Part shown: one piece after another, positions 16,576 through 24,217 of the stretch
Layout of the letters: every line of letters begins with the position of its first letter
Position numbering within the stretch: position 1 is the first letter of the stretch
Assembly (NCBI RefSeq): GCF_014648395.1
Contig: NZ_BMRA01000007.1
Location: forward strand, 269,195 to 333,194
Source of the DNA: Micromonospora fulviviridis
GTDB taxonomy: Bacteria; Actinomycetota; Actinomycetes; Mycobacteriales; Micromonosporaceae
DNA: 64,000 nt
Reading direction: 5' to 3'
Made by a program: the position numbers and the translations under genes
Notes under the pieces: model-generated
The model's input: the letters and a program-made list of their open reading frames with translations, nothing else
What the model was told of the DNA's origin: nothing
Databases searched by the model: none

Positions 16576-17777
16576 TTTCGGAGCACGCCAGCCCGCTCGC
16601 CGTCCTCGGCGAGGAGGACGCCGGCGGGCAGAACACCCACGTGGCGGAACTCGCGGCCGCGCTGGTCGGCGAGGGGCACGACGTCCGCGTCTACACCCGT
16701 CGGGACTCCACCGCCCTGCCCGAGGCGGTGGCCACCGCGGACGGCTACCAGGTGTGCCACGTGCCGGCCGGCCCGGCCCACCGGGTGCCGAAGGACGAGC
16801 TGCTGCCGTACATGGGCGAGTTCGGCAGCTGGCTGGCCGACACCTGGCGGCGCGGCGGCTGGACCCCGGACGTGGCGCACGCGCACTTCTGGATGAGCGG
16901 GCTGGCCACGGTGCACGCCGGCCGGCGGACCGGGGTGCCCACGGTGCTGACCTACCACGCGCTCGGCACGGTCAAGCGCCGGCACCAGGGCGCGAAGGAC
17001 ACCAGTCCACCAGGGCGGATCGGCTACGAGCGGACGCTCGGCCGGGCCGTGGACCGGGTGATCGTGCAGTGCGAGGACGAGGTCGCCGAGCTGGTCCGGA
17101 TGGGCGTGCCCCGGTCCCGGATGGCGCTGGTCCCGTCCGGTGTCAACCAGGCGGTGTTCCGTCCCGACGGCCCGGTCGCCCCGCGCGACCCGGCCCGCCC
17201 CCGCATCCTCACCGTCGGCCGGATGGTCGAGCGCAAGGGCTTCCTGGAGGTGGTCCGGGCGCTGCCCGCGGTGCCGGACGCCGAGTGCGTGGTGGTCGGC
17301 GGCCCGCCGGCCGACCTGCTCGCGGCCGACTCGTTCGCCCGGCGGCTCTCCGCGCTGGCCGAGTCGTGCGGCGTGGCCGACCGGGTGAAGCTGGTCGGCG
17401 CGGTGCCGCGCGAGGAGATGGGCGCCTGGTACCGCTCGGCGGACGTGCTGGTCGCCGCCCCCTGGTACGAGCCGTTCGGGCTCACTCCCCTGGAGGGGAT
17501 GGCCTGCGGGGTGCCGGTGGTCGGCACGAACGTGGGCGGTATCGCCGACACCGTCGTGGACGGGCTCACCGGTGACCTCGTGCCGCCGCGCGACCCCCGC
17601 GCGCTCGGCACCGCGCTGCGCCGGCTGCTGGCCGACAAGGTGCGGCGGTTCGCGTACGCCACGGCGGCGCTGGACCGGATCCGCAGCCGGTACTCCTGGA
17701 AGCGCTGCGCCGAACAGCTCGGCGCGGTCTACGCCACGCTGACCACGGCCTCCCGGCCGGCGCCGGCGGTGGCCTGA
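16560..17777 (+). CDS. Family 4 glycosyltransferase
   Basis: A 405-aa retaining GT-B glycosyltransferase with the layout of MshA/sucrose-synthase-like enzymes. The N-terminal domain has MISEHASPLAVLGEEDAGGQNTHV (the donor glycine loop; the GGQN motif is typical) and DVAHAHFWMSGLA; the C-terminal domain has TVGRMVERKGF and the E-x7-E motif in PWYEPFGLTPLEGMACG. ATG start at 16560, with GGAGGAGG just upstream and a 16-nt overlap with the preceding gene. Its stop shares one base with the gmhA start (TGATG). It probably adds a sugar during assembly of the cluster product. Confidence 0.9.
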   Translation: MRIAMISEHASPLAVLGEEDAGGQNTHVAELAAALVGEGHDVRVYTRRDSTALPEAVATADGYQVCHVPAGPAHRVPKDELLPYMGEFGSWLADTWRRGGWTPDVAHAHFWMSGLATVHAGRRTGVPTVLTYHALGTVKRRHQGAKDTSPPGRIGYERTLGRAVDRVIVQCEDEVAELVRMGVPRSRMALVPSGVNQAVFRPDGPVAPRDPARPRILTVGRMVERKGFLEVVRALPAVPDAECVVVGGPPADLLAADSFARRLSALAESCGVADRVKLVGAVPREEMGAWYRSADVLVAAPWYEPFGLTPLEGMACGVPVVGTNVGGIADTVVDGLTGDLVPPRDPRALGTALRRLLADKVRRFAYATAALDRIRSRYSWKRCAEQLGAVYATLTTASRPAPAVA

Positions 17778-18631
17778 TGAGCCACGACGACACCCTCGAC
17801 GCCCACCTGTCCGGGCTGGCCGCGGCGCTGCTGCCGTACCGGCGGGAGGCCGAGCGGCTGGCCGGCTGGGGCACCGAGCTGGCCTGGACGCTGGCCCGGG
17901 GCGGCCGGCTGCTGGTCGCCGGCAACGGCGGCAGCGCCGCCGAGGCCCAGCACCTCACCGCCGAACTCGTCGGCAAGCTCCGCGACGACCGCGAACCACT
18001 GTCCGCCATCGCCCTGCACGCCGAAACCTCCGCCCTCACCGCCATCGGCAACGACTACGGCTACGACGAGGTCTTCGCCCGCCAGGTCCGCGCCCACGGC
18101 CGACCCGACGACATCCTCCTGCTCATGTCCACCAGCGGCACCAGCACCAACCTCCTCACCGCCGCCCGCGCCGGACACGACACCGGCCTGCGCTGCTGGG
18201 CCTTCACCGGCCCCGCCCCCAACCCGCTCGCCGACGTGTGCCACGACGTGCTCGCCGTGCCGTCCCCGGACAGCCAGGTCGTGCAGGAGCTGCACCTGGT
18301 CTCCACGCACGTGCTGTGCGAGTACGTCGACCAGGCGCTGCCGCTGATCCGGCAGCTGCCGACCGCGTCGGTGCCGGCGCCGCGGGCCGGCACGTACGCC
18401 CGGTGGGCCCCGCCGGCCCCGCGCCCCGCCCAGCCGGCGGCGGCGCACGACGGCCGTGACCGGCACGACGGGGCGGGCCGGGACGGCCTGGTCCTGGCCA
18501 CGGTGGACGGCGTGGCGCCGTTCACCGGCGCCCAGCACGCGAACGGGCACGGCCGCAACGGGCACGCCGGTGCCAACGGCAACGGGCACGGCCGGAACCG
18601 CTCCACCGGCACCGGGTGGGTGGAGCCGTGA
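17777..18631 (+). CDS. gmhA: Sedoheptulose-7-phosphate isomerase with low-complexity tail
   Basis: A 284-aa SIS-domain enzyme that converts sedoheptulose-7-phosphate to D-glycero-D-manno-heptose-7-phosphate, the first committed heptose step. The GmhA signature AGNGGSAAEAQHLTAELVGKL is at 48-68, and SSTSGTS-like (MSTSGTSTN) and the ELHLVSTHVLCEYVD helix match the family. GmhA is normally about 190-200 aa; here a further 80 residues form a Pro/Ala then Gly-His-Asn-rich tail of unknown role. Codon use changes inside the gene (17940-18240 is CTC- and GAA-rich). The stop overlaps the hldE start by 4 nt. Confidence 0.9.
   Translation: MSHDDTLDAHLSGLAAALLPYRREAERLAGWGTELAWTLARGGRLLVAGNGGSAAEAQHLTAELVGKLRDDREPLSAIALHAETSALTAIGNDYGYDEVFARQVRAHGRPDDILLLMSTSGTSTNLLTAARAGHDTGLRCWAFTGPAPNPLADVCHDVLAVPSPDSQVVQELHLVSTHVLCEYVDQALPLIRQLPTASVPAPRAGTYARWAPPAPRPAQPAAAHDGRDRHDGAGRDGLVLATVDGVAPFTGAQHANGHGRNGHAGANGNGHGRNRSTGTGWVEP
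18530..18605 (+). repeat. Gly-His-Asn-coding degenerate tandem repeat
   Basis: The 3' end of the gmhA-like gene repeats the unit AACGGGCACGGCCG with small changes, encoding NGHGRN-type residues three to four times. The product segment is probably disordered and could bind metal through its histidines (inference). Confidence 0.6.
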
Positions 18632-20040
18632 GCGGGCCGCTCGTGGTGGTCGGCGACGCGCTGCTGGACCGGGACGTGACGGGCGCGGTCAGCCGGATCT
18701 GCCCGGACGCCCCGGTGCCCGTGCTGGACGAGCGCACGGCGACCGACCGGCCCGGCGGGGCCGGACTGGCCGCGCTGCTCGCCGTCGCCCCGGACACCGA
18801 GGTGGCGCTGGTCACCGCGCTCGCCGACGACGCCGGCGGGGCGCGCCTCGCCGAACTGCTGACCGAGGCGGGGGTGGCGGTCTACCCGATGCGCCTGCCC
18901 GGCGCGACGGCCGAGAAGATCCGGCTCCGCGCCGGCGGGCAGACCCTGCTCCGGCTGGACCGGGGCGGCGAGCCGCAGGCGCCGGGCCAGCCCTCGGAGG
19001 CGGTTCTCGAGCTGCTCTCCCGGGCCCGGGCCATCCTGGTCAGCGACTACGGTCGCGGCCTGGCCCGGCAACCCGCGCTGCGCGCCGCGCTGGCCGAGAC
19101 GCCCGCCCCGGTGGTCTGGGACCCGCACCCGCGCGGCCCGGCCGCGGTGGCCGGGGCCCGGCTGACCACACCGAACCTCGGCGAGCTGCGCGGGCTCACC
19201 GGGGACGCGGGCACCGGCTCGGGGCTCTCCACCGCCACCCGGGCCGGGCACGAGCTGCGCCGCCGGTGGCGGGTCAGCGCGGTCGCCGTGACCATGGGTC
19301 CGGACGGCGCCGTGCTCTGCCACTCCGGCAGCACCCCGCTGGTCGTGCCGCCGCCGTCCACCGTGGAGCACGTGGAGGACACCTGCGGCGCCGGGGACCG
19401 GTTCGCCGCCACCGCCGCGCTGGCGCTGGGCGACGGCGCGTCGACCGCCGAGGCGGTGGAGGCGGCGGTCGCGGCCGCGTCCGCGTACGTGGCGGCCGGC
19501 GGGGCGGCCGGGCTGCACCGGACGCCGGAGCCGCGGCCCACGCCGTCCGCCCCGCGTACCGCCGAGGAGCTGGCGGCCGAGGTACGCGCCGACGGGGGCA
19601 CGGTGGTCGCCACGGGCGGCTGCTTCGACATCCTCCACGCCGGGCACCTGGCCACCCTCCAGGCGGCCCGCCGCCTGGGCGACTGCCTGGTCGTCTGCCT
19701 CAACTCCGACCGCAGCGTCCGGGGCCTCAAGGGGCCGGAGCGCCCCGTCCACCCGGAGCAGGACCGGGCCCGGCTGCTGGCCGCCCTGGACTGCGTCGAC
19801 GCCGTGGTGGTCTTCGACGAGCCCACCCCGCACCAGGTGCTCGCCCGGCTGCGCCCGGACGTGTGGGTCAAGGGCGGCGACTACGCCGGGGACGGCGCGC
19901 CCGAGCTGCCCGAGGCGGAGCTGGTGCGCCGCTGGGGCGGGCGGGTCGTCACCGTGCCCTTCCTGGCCGGCCGGTCCACCACCGGCACCATCTCGGCCGC
20001 GCGCCAGCGCGGCCTCCACCTCGTCAAGGGAGCAGTATGA
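18628..20040 (+). CDS. hldE: Bifunctional heptose-7-phosphate kinase / heptose-1-phosphate adenylyltransferase
   Basis: A 470-aa HldE (RfaE)-type enzyme making ADP-D-glycero-beta-D-manno-heptose precursors. Residues 1-300 are a PfkB/ribokinase domain with DTCGAGDRFAAT (catalytic Asp257); residues 315-470 are a nucleotidylyltransferase with TGGCFDILHAGH (HxGH at 337-340), NSDRSVRGLKGP, and the closing STTGTI. Length and domain order match E. coli HldE (477 aa). The start is the GTG at 18628 inside the gmhA stop (GTGA); the frame extends 4 codons upstream, but only within gmhA. ADP specificity is inferred from family membership. Confidence 0.93.
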   Translation: MSGPLVVVGDALLDRDVTGAVSRICPDAPVPVLDERTATDRPGGAGLAALLAVAPDTEVALVTALADDAGGARLAELLTEAGVAVYPMRLPGATAEKIRLRAGGQTLLRLDRGGEPQAPGQPSEAVLELLSRARAILVSDYGRGLARQPALRAALAETPAPVVWDPHPRGPAAVAGARLTTPNLGELRGLTGDAGTGSGLSTATRAGHELRRRWRVSAVAVTMGPDGAVLCHSGSTPLVVPPPSTVEHVEDTCGAGDRFAATAALALGDGASTAEAVEAAVAAASAYVAAGGAAGLHRTPEPRPTPSAPRTAEELAAEVRADGGTVVATGGCFDILHAGHLATLQAARRLGDCLVVCLNSDRSVRGLKGPERPVHPEQDRARLLAALDCVDAVVVFDEPTPHQVLARLRPDVWVKGGDYAGDGAPELPEAELVRRWGGRVVTVPFLAGRSTTGTISAARQRGLHLVKGAV

Positions 20041-20732
20041 GCAGGGACATGAACGGTCGGGCCATTCTGGTCACCGGCGGGTCGAGCGGCCTGGGCGCGG
20101 CGGTGGTGACCGCGGTGGCCAAGGCCGGCGGACGGCCGTACGTGCTGGACCGGCAGGCGCCGGCCGACGGGGTGCCCTGGGTCGAGTGCGACCTGGCCGA
20201 CACCCGGGCCGCCGAGGCGGCCACCCGGCAGCTCGCCGAGCAGGCCGGCGGGCTGGACGGCGTGGTGACCGCCGCCGGCATGGACGTGCCCGGCCGGCTG
20301 GCCGACGTGGACGGCGCGACCTGGGACCGGATCGTGACCATCAACCTGCTCGGCACCGCCGCGGTGATCCGGGCCGCAGTGCCGTACCTGGAGCGGGCGC
20401 ACGGCACGGTGGTGACCGTGGCGTCGACGCTGGGCGTCAAGGCGGTCAGCGACGCGACGGCGTACTGCGCGGCGAAGTTCGGGGTGGTCGGGTTCACCCG
20501 GGCGCTCGCCGCCGAACTGGCCGGGACGGTCGGCGTCACGCTGCTGATCCCGGGCGGCATGCGGACGGCGTTCTTCGACGACCGGGACGAGCGGTACCGG
20601 CCCGGCCCGGACGCGATCCTCAACGACCCGGCGGACACCGCCGAGGCGGTCATGTTCGCCCTCTCCCAGCCGCCCGGCTGCGCGGTACGCGAGCTGGTGG
20701 TCTGCGCCGAGCAGGAGTCCTCGTACCCGTGA
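20037..20732 (+). CDS. Short-chain dehydrogenase/reductase in the heptose cluster
   Basis: A 231-aa classical SDR. The cofactor loop TGGSSGLG is at 13-20, an acidic CDLAD motif is at 51-55, and the catalytic set is Ser130, Tyr143 and Lys147 (YCAAK). It is far shorter than, and lacks features of, HldD, the extended-SDR epimerase that normally completes ADP-L-glycero-heptose; a genuine HldD is not in the window. It could reduce or epimerise a keto-heptose or act on the final aglycone. ATGA overlap with hldE and GTGA overlap with the following GT9 tie it to the pathway. Confidence 0.85.
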   Translation: MSRDMNGRAILVTGGSSGLGAAVVTAVAKAGGRPYVLDRQAPADGVPWVECDLADTRAAEAATRQLAEQAGGLDGVVTAAGMDVPGRLADVDGATWDRIVTINLLGTAAVIRAAVPYLERAHGTVVTVASTLGVKAVSDATAYCAAKFGVVGFTRALAAELAGTVGVTLLIPGGMRTAFFDDRDERYRPGPDAILNDPADTAEAVMFALSQPPGCAVRELVVCAEQESSYP

Positions 20733-21724
20733 TCCTCGTGCTCCGGGCGCTCGGCGTCGGCGACCTCGCCACCGGGGTGCCGGCGCTGCGCGCGCTGCGT
20801 GCCGCGTACCCCGGTGCCGAGCTGGCGCTGGTCGCGCCGCGCTGGCTGGCGCCGCTGGTGGACCTCATCGGGGTCGTGGACCGGCAGGTCTTCGCGGACG
20901 GGCTGGGCCACCTCGGGTGGTCCGGCCCGCAGCCCGCGGTGGCGGTGAACCTGCACGGCCGGGGGCCGCAGTCGCACCGGATGCTGGCCGGGGCCCGGCC
21001 GCGGCGGCTGCTGGCCTTCGCCAACGCCGACGCCGGGTGGCACGACGGTCCACCGTGGCGGGCCGAGGAGCACGAGGTGGACCGGTGGTGCCGGATGCTG
21101 GGCTGGTACGGCATCCCCGCCGACCGCACCGACCTGGCGCTGCGCCGGCCCGAGGCCGGTGGGCTGCCGACCGGGGTGACGGTGGTGCATCCGGGCGCCA
21201 AGGCGGCGCAGCGGCGCTGGCCGCCGGAGCGCTTCGCCGCGGTGGCGCGGGAGCTGTCCGGGCGGGGCCACCGGGTGGTGGTCACCGGCGGTCCCGGCGA
21301 GCGGGACATCGCCGCCGAGGTGGCCCGCCGGGCCGGGTTGCCGGGCGACGCCGTGCTGGCCGGCGCGACCGACGTCGGCGAGCTGGCCGCGCTGGTCGCC
21401 CACGCCCGCCTGGTGCTGTGCGGAGACACCGGGGTCGGTCACCTGGCCACCGCCTTCGGCACCCCGTCGGTGCTGCTCTTCGGCCCGGTGCCGCCCGGAT
21501 GGTGGGGGCCGCCGCCGGACCGGCCGTGGCACGAGGCGCTCTGGGTCGGACCGCGCCGGGCCGGGGACGGCCCGGCGGTGCACCCGGCGCTGGCCGAGCT
21601 GGACGTGGCGGCGGTGCTGGCGGCCGTGGACCGGGTGACCGTGGCCGCGCGGTCGGTGGTCGGGCGCCGGATCCCGGCGCAGGCGGCGGACCCCTTGCTA
21701 CCCGCCGGTAGCTTCCGGCCGTAG
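20729..21724 (+). CDS. Second family 9 (heptosyltransferase-like) glycosyltransferase
   Basis: A 331-aa GT9 protein, the family of LPS heptosyltransferases such as WaaC, WaaF and WaaQ. It starts with ILVLRALGVGDLATGVPALRAL, then has VVHPGAKAAQRRWPPERFA (donor phosphate region) and GDTGVGHLATAFGTPSVLLFGP, the GT9 C-terminal motif. It is full length. GTG start within the SDR stop (GTGA). With the GT9 domain of the fusion gene this gives two candidate heptosyltransferases in one cluster of a Gram-positive organism, where no lipid A core exists; the acceptor is therefore unknown. Confidence 0.88.
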   Translation: MILVLRALGVGDLATGVPALRALRAAYPGAELALVAPRWLAPLVDLIGVVDRQVFADGLGHLGWSGPQPAVAVNLHGRGPQSHRMLAGARPRRLLAFANADAGWHDGPPWRAEEHEVDRWCRMLGWYGIPADRTDLALRRPEAGGLPTGVTVVHPGAKAAQRRWPPERFAAVARELSGRGHRVVVTGGPGERDIAAEVARRAGLPGDAVLAGATDVGELAALVAHARLVLCGDTGVGHLATAFGTPSVLLFGPVPPGWWGPPPDRPWHEALWVGPRRAGDGPAVHPALAELDVAAVLAAVDRVTVAARSVVGRRIPAQAADPLLPAGSFRP

Positions 21725-21727
21725 GCT
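21722..21727 (+). promoter_or_regulatory. Leaderless -10 element overlapping a stop codon
   Basis: TAGGCT begins with the TAG stop codon of the second GT9 gene and ends 6 nt before the GTG of the alpha/beta hydrolase. The gene may therefore have its own internal promoter besides read-through. Confidence 0.45.
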
Positions 21728-21733
21728 GAGCCG

Positions 21734-22591
21734 GTGAGCGGGGACTACACGCAGGAGTTCGTTGAGGTCGACGGGGCGCGGATCGGCGTCCAGGTCCACC
21801 CGGAGCCGGACGGGCCACCCGGCGCGCCGGTGGTGGTGATCTGGCCCGCCATGGGGGTCCGCGCCCGCTACTACCGGCCGTTCGCCGCCGCGTTGCGCGA
21901 GGCCGGGCTGGCCGTCGTGGTGGTCGACCTGCGCGGCACCGGCGAGAGCACGCCGACCCCCGCCCGCAGCTGCCGGTACGGCTACGCCGAGCTGGCCACC
22001 GATGTCGGCGCGGTGCTCGACGCGCTCAAGCCCCGGCTGGACGGCCGGACCCGGCTGCTGCTCGGGCACTCGCTGGGCGGGCAGGTCGCGGTGCTGCACC
22101 AGGCGCTGCACGACGCCGACCGGGTGGACGGGCTGGCCCTGGTGGCGGTGGGCATCCCCTGGTGGCGGGGGTACCCGGGGCTGCGCGGCTGGGGCGTGCT
22201 GCCGTACACCCAGGGCATCGCGGCGGTCGCCCGGCTGCTCGGCGTCTGGCCGGGCTGGGGGTTCGGCGGCCGGCAGGCGCGCGGGGTGATCCGGGACTGG
22301 GCGTACACCGCCCGGACCGGCCGCTTCCCGGTGCTCGACGGGGTGGACGCCGAGGCGGCCGTCCGGCGGGTCCGCACGCCGGTGCTCGCGGTCAGCGTCG
22401 ACGACGACCAGTACATGCCGCACGAGACGCTGGACCACCTCTGCGGCAAGCTCGCCGCCGCCCCGGTGACCCGGCACCGCTACACCGTCGCCGAGGCGGG
22501 CGCCCCGCTGGACCATTTCACCTGGGTACGCGCCGCCGCCCCGCTGGCCGCCCGGGTCGCCGCGTTCGCCGCCGCGCTGCCGCGGCGCTGA
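21734..22591 (+). CDS. Alpha/beta-hydrolase fold protein
   Basis: A 285-aa hydrolase of the YheT/serine-aminopeptidase-like type. The oxyanion-side motif is VVIWPAMGVRARYY, the nucleophile elbow is LGHSLGGQV (Ser near 113), and the likely acid and base lie in VSVDDDQYMP and the final LDHFTW (His near 260). No signal peptide. It lies 9 nt after the glycosyltransferase genes, so it could be the last gene of that run, but the TAGGCT element suggests an independent transcript as well. Substrate unknown; ester cleavage or acyl transfer is plausible. Confidence 0.8.
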   Translation: MSGDYTQEFVEVDGARIGVQVHPEPDGPPGAPVVVIWPAMGVRARYYRPFAAALREAGLAVVVVDLRGTGESTPTPARSCRYGYAELATDVGAVLDALKPRLDGRTRLLLGHSLGGQVAVLHQALHDADRVDGLALVAVGIPWWRGYPGLRGWGVLPYTQGIAAVARLLGVWPGWGFGGRQARGVIRDWAYTARTGRFPVLDGVDAEAAVRRVRTPVLAVSVDDDQYMPHETLDHLCGKLAAAPVTRHRYTVAEAGAPLDHFTWVRAAAPLAARVAAFAAALPRR

Positions 22592-22715
22592 TCCCGGGAC
22601 GCGCCGGACGCCCGGGCCGGAATCGGGCGGGCGGATCCGCCGCCCGGAAAACGCGTGCGTAGCCGCGCCGAAGGTGGGTAAGCCGCACCGCCCGAACACG
22701 GCGGAGGGGGATCAG

Positions 22716-23345
22716 ATGTCCGAACGGCACACCGCGTTGCGCTCGATGCACGATCTGGGCCTGGCGGCCTGGTTCGGCGGCTCACTGATGGGCGCGCTCG
22801 GCGTCAACGGCGCGGCGGCAAAGATCGACGACTCGACCCAGCGGCTGCCGGTCGCCTCGGCCGGCTGGGCGCGGTGGACCCCGGTCAACGCGGCGGCGAT
22901 CGGCGCGCACCTGGCCGGCGCGGTCGGCGAGCTGGTGACCGAGAGCCCACGGGTGGCCAGCCAGGCCGGGGTGGCGAAGATGAGCACGATCAAGACCGCG
23001 CTGACCGTGGGCGCGCTGGCCGTGACCGGCTACAGCCGGCTGCTCGGCATGCGGCTGCAGAAGGCGGGCGGGCCGCCCGTCGAGGGGACCACCGAGCCCA
23101 GCTACCAGACGCCGGCGAACGTCGCGTCCTCGCAGCGGCAGATGAAGCTGCTCCAGTGGGCCATCCCGGCGATGACCGGCGCTCTGGTGGTGGTGTCGGC
23201 GTACATGGGTGAGCAGCAGAAGCCCGGACAGGTGTTCCGGGGCCTGCTCGGCCGGGCCGGCGGACTGGCGAGCGCCCCCGCGGCGATCGGCAAGATGGCC
23301 GGGATGGGCGCGACCAAACGACCGATGGCCATGGCCGGTCGGTGA
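22716..23345 (+). CDS. Conserved hypothetical membrane protein
   Basis: A 209-aa protein with three or four weakly hydrophobic segments: around 12-30 (LAAWFGGSLMGALGV), 55-70, 90-105 and 150-168 (WAIPAMTGALVVVSAYM). The arrangement resembles small actinobacterial proteins with a DUF4149-like or stress-associated profile, but I do not recognise the family with certainty. The start is the ATG behind GGAGGGGG; an in-frame GTG-type start 42 nt upstream lacks support. It is followed by a strong hairpin at 23353-23392. No functional link to its neighbours is visible. Confidence 0.7.
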   Translation: MSERHTALRSMHDLGLAAWFGGSLMGALGVNGAAAKIDDSTQRLPVASAGWARWTPVNAAAIGAHLAGAVGELVTESPRVASQAGVAKMSTIKTALTVGALAVTGYSRLLGMRLQKAGGPPVEGTTEPSYQTPANVASSQRQMKLLQWAIPAMTGALVVVSAYMGEQQKPGQVFRGLLGRAGGLASAPAAIGKMAGMGATKRPMAMAGR

Positions 23346-23352
23346 TCCGTCC

Positions 23353-23392
23353 CGCGGCCGGCGGCCCACATCCGGGTGGGGCGCCGGCCGCG
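23353..23392 (+). terminator. Terminator-like hairpin
   Basis: Eleven paired bases (23353-23363 with 23382-23392) plus a short inner stem after one bulge, starting 8 nt past the stop of the membrane protein gene. Confidence 0.6.
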
Positions 23393-23476
23393 CGGCGCAC
23401 CCGGGGTCCGGCGCATGACCGGACCGGTGGCGGGCAATCAACGCGGGCACGGGGAATCCAGCCAGGTGAGGTGGCC

Positions 23477-23869
23477 ATGACCAGCAAGGACCGATCGGGT
23501 AGGGGCGAGGGGCGGGGGCCCGAGGCGGCCACGCCGTGGGGCACCACCGACGGCTTCGACGCGGACCCGCCGTGGGGCGCGGGCGAGGACGACCCGATGG
23601 ACGAGGGCAGCGAGGAGACCGCCGTCCCCGAGGGCCGGCGGGGCGAACGCCGGGCGGCGGGCGCCGGGCCGGGCGGGCCGAAGGCCGGCCGGCACGGGTT
23701 CGGCCCGGTGGAACCCACCCGGACCACCGAGGCGGGACCCGGCGCGCCGCCGGATCCGGCGCCGTCCGGACGGACCTTTCCCGACGACCGCGCCGACGGG
23801 GACCTCGGGGACAACGCGCTGGAGGAGGCCACCGGCATGCGCCCCGAAGGGGTCAGCTGGCGCGGCTGA
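23477..23869 (+). CDS. Small acidic, disordered hypothetical protein
   Basis: A 130-aa hydrophilic protein rich in Gly, Glu, Asp, Pro and Arg, without predicted structure, membrane segment or known motif. Its tail NALEEATGMRPEGVSWRG looks conserved-like and more ordered than the rest. ATG start at 23477 with AGGTGAGG about 5 nt upstream. Codon third positions are strongly G/C, consistent with real coding. It is convergent with the small gene at 23954. Unrecognised family; function unknown. Confidence 0.6.
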   Translation: MTSKDRSGRGEGRGPEAATPWGTTDGFDADPPWGAGEDDPMDEGSEETAVPEGRRGERRAAGAGPGGPKAGRHGFGPVEPTRTTEAGPGAPPDPAPSGRTFPDDRADGDLGDNALEEATGMRPEGVSWRG

Positions 23870-23953
23870 CCCGCACCGCCCGGCGCGGCGATGCGGACCC
23901 GAAGACGACCGACGCCCGGGGCGCCTCACCGCCCCGGGCGTCGGCCCGTCCGT

Positions 23954-24157
23954 TCAGGAACCGGTGCCGTCCTCCCCCGGCCGGCCCAGCGCCGACGGCT
24001 CGTTGTCCGGCACGGGCGGTTCGGCCACCGGGTGGCCGGTGTCGTCCACCAGACCCGGGGCCATGCTGCCGCCGTGCGCCTCCTCGGCCTCCCGGGTCGC
24101 CCGGGGATCCCGGTCGTCCCGGGCCAGGCCACCGGGCTCGTCCCGCCGCTCGTCCAC
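23954..24157 (-). CDS. Small hydrophilic hypothetical protein
   Basis: A 67-aa acidic, probably disordered protein (MDERRDEPGGLARDDRDPRATRE...). GTG start with a strong GAGGGGG ribosome site 5 nt upstream, which is the main reason to call it. It contains several Glu/Asp-Arg pairs and no hydrophobic segment. Similar short acidic proteins are common in actinomycetes near stress genes, but no family is recognised. It lies downstream of the DUF72 gene on the same strand, separated by about 60 nt. Confidence 0.55.
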   Translation of the reverse strand: MDERRDEPGGLARDDRDPRATREAEEAHGGSMAPGLVDDTGHPVAEPPVPDNEPSALGRPGEDGTGS

Positions 24158-24217
24158 GCGTCCCCCTCGCTGTCGTCCCTCGGCACCGCCGGTACCCGGG
24201 AGGTTGCGGCGGAAACC

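Noticed and set aside
20037..20732. The SDR as an HldD heptose epimerase.
   Set aside because: HldD is an extended SDR of about 310 aa; this protein is a 231-aa classical SDR without the substrate-binding C-terminal domain.
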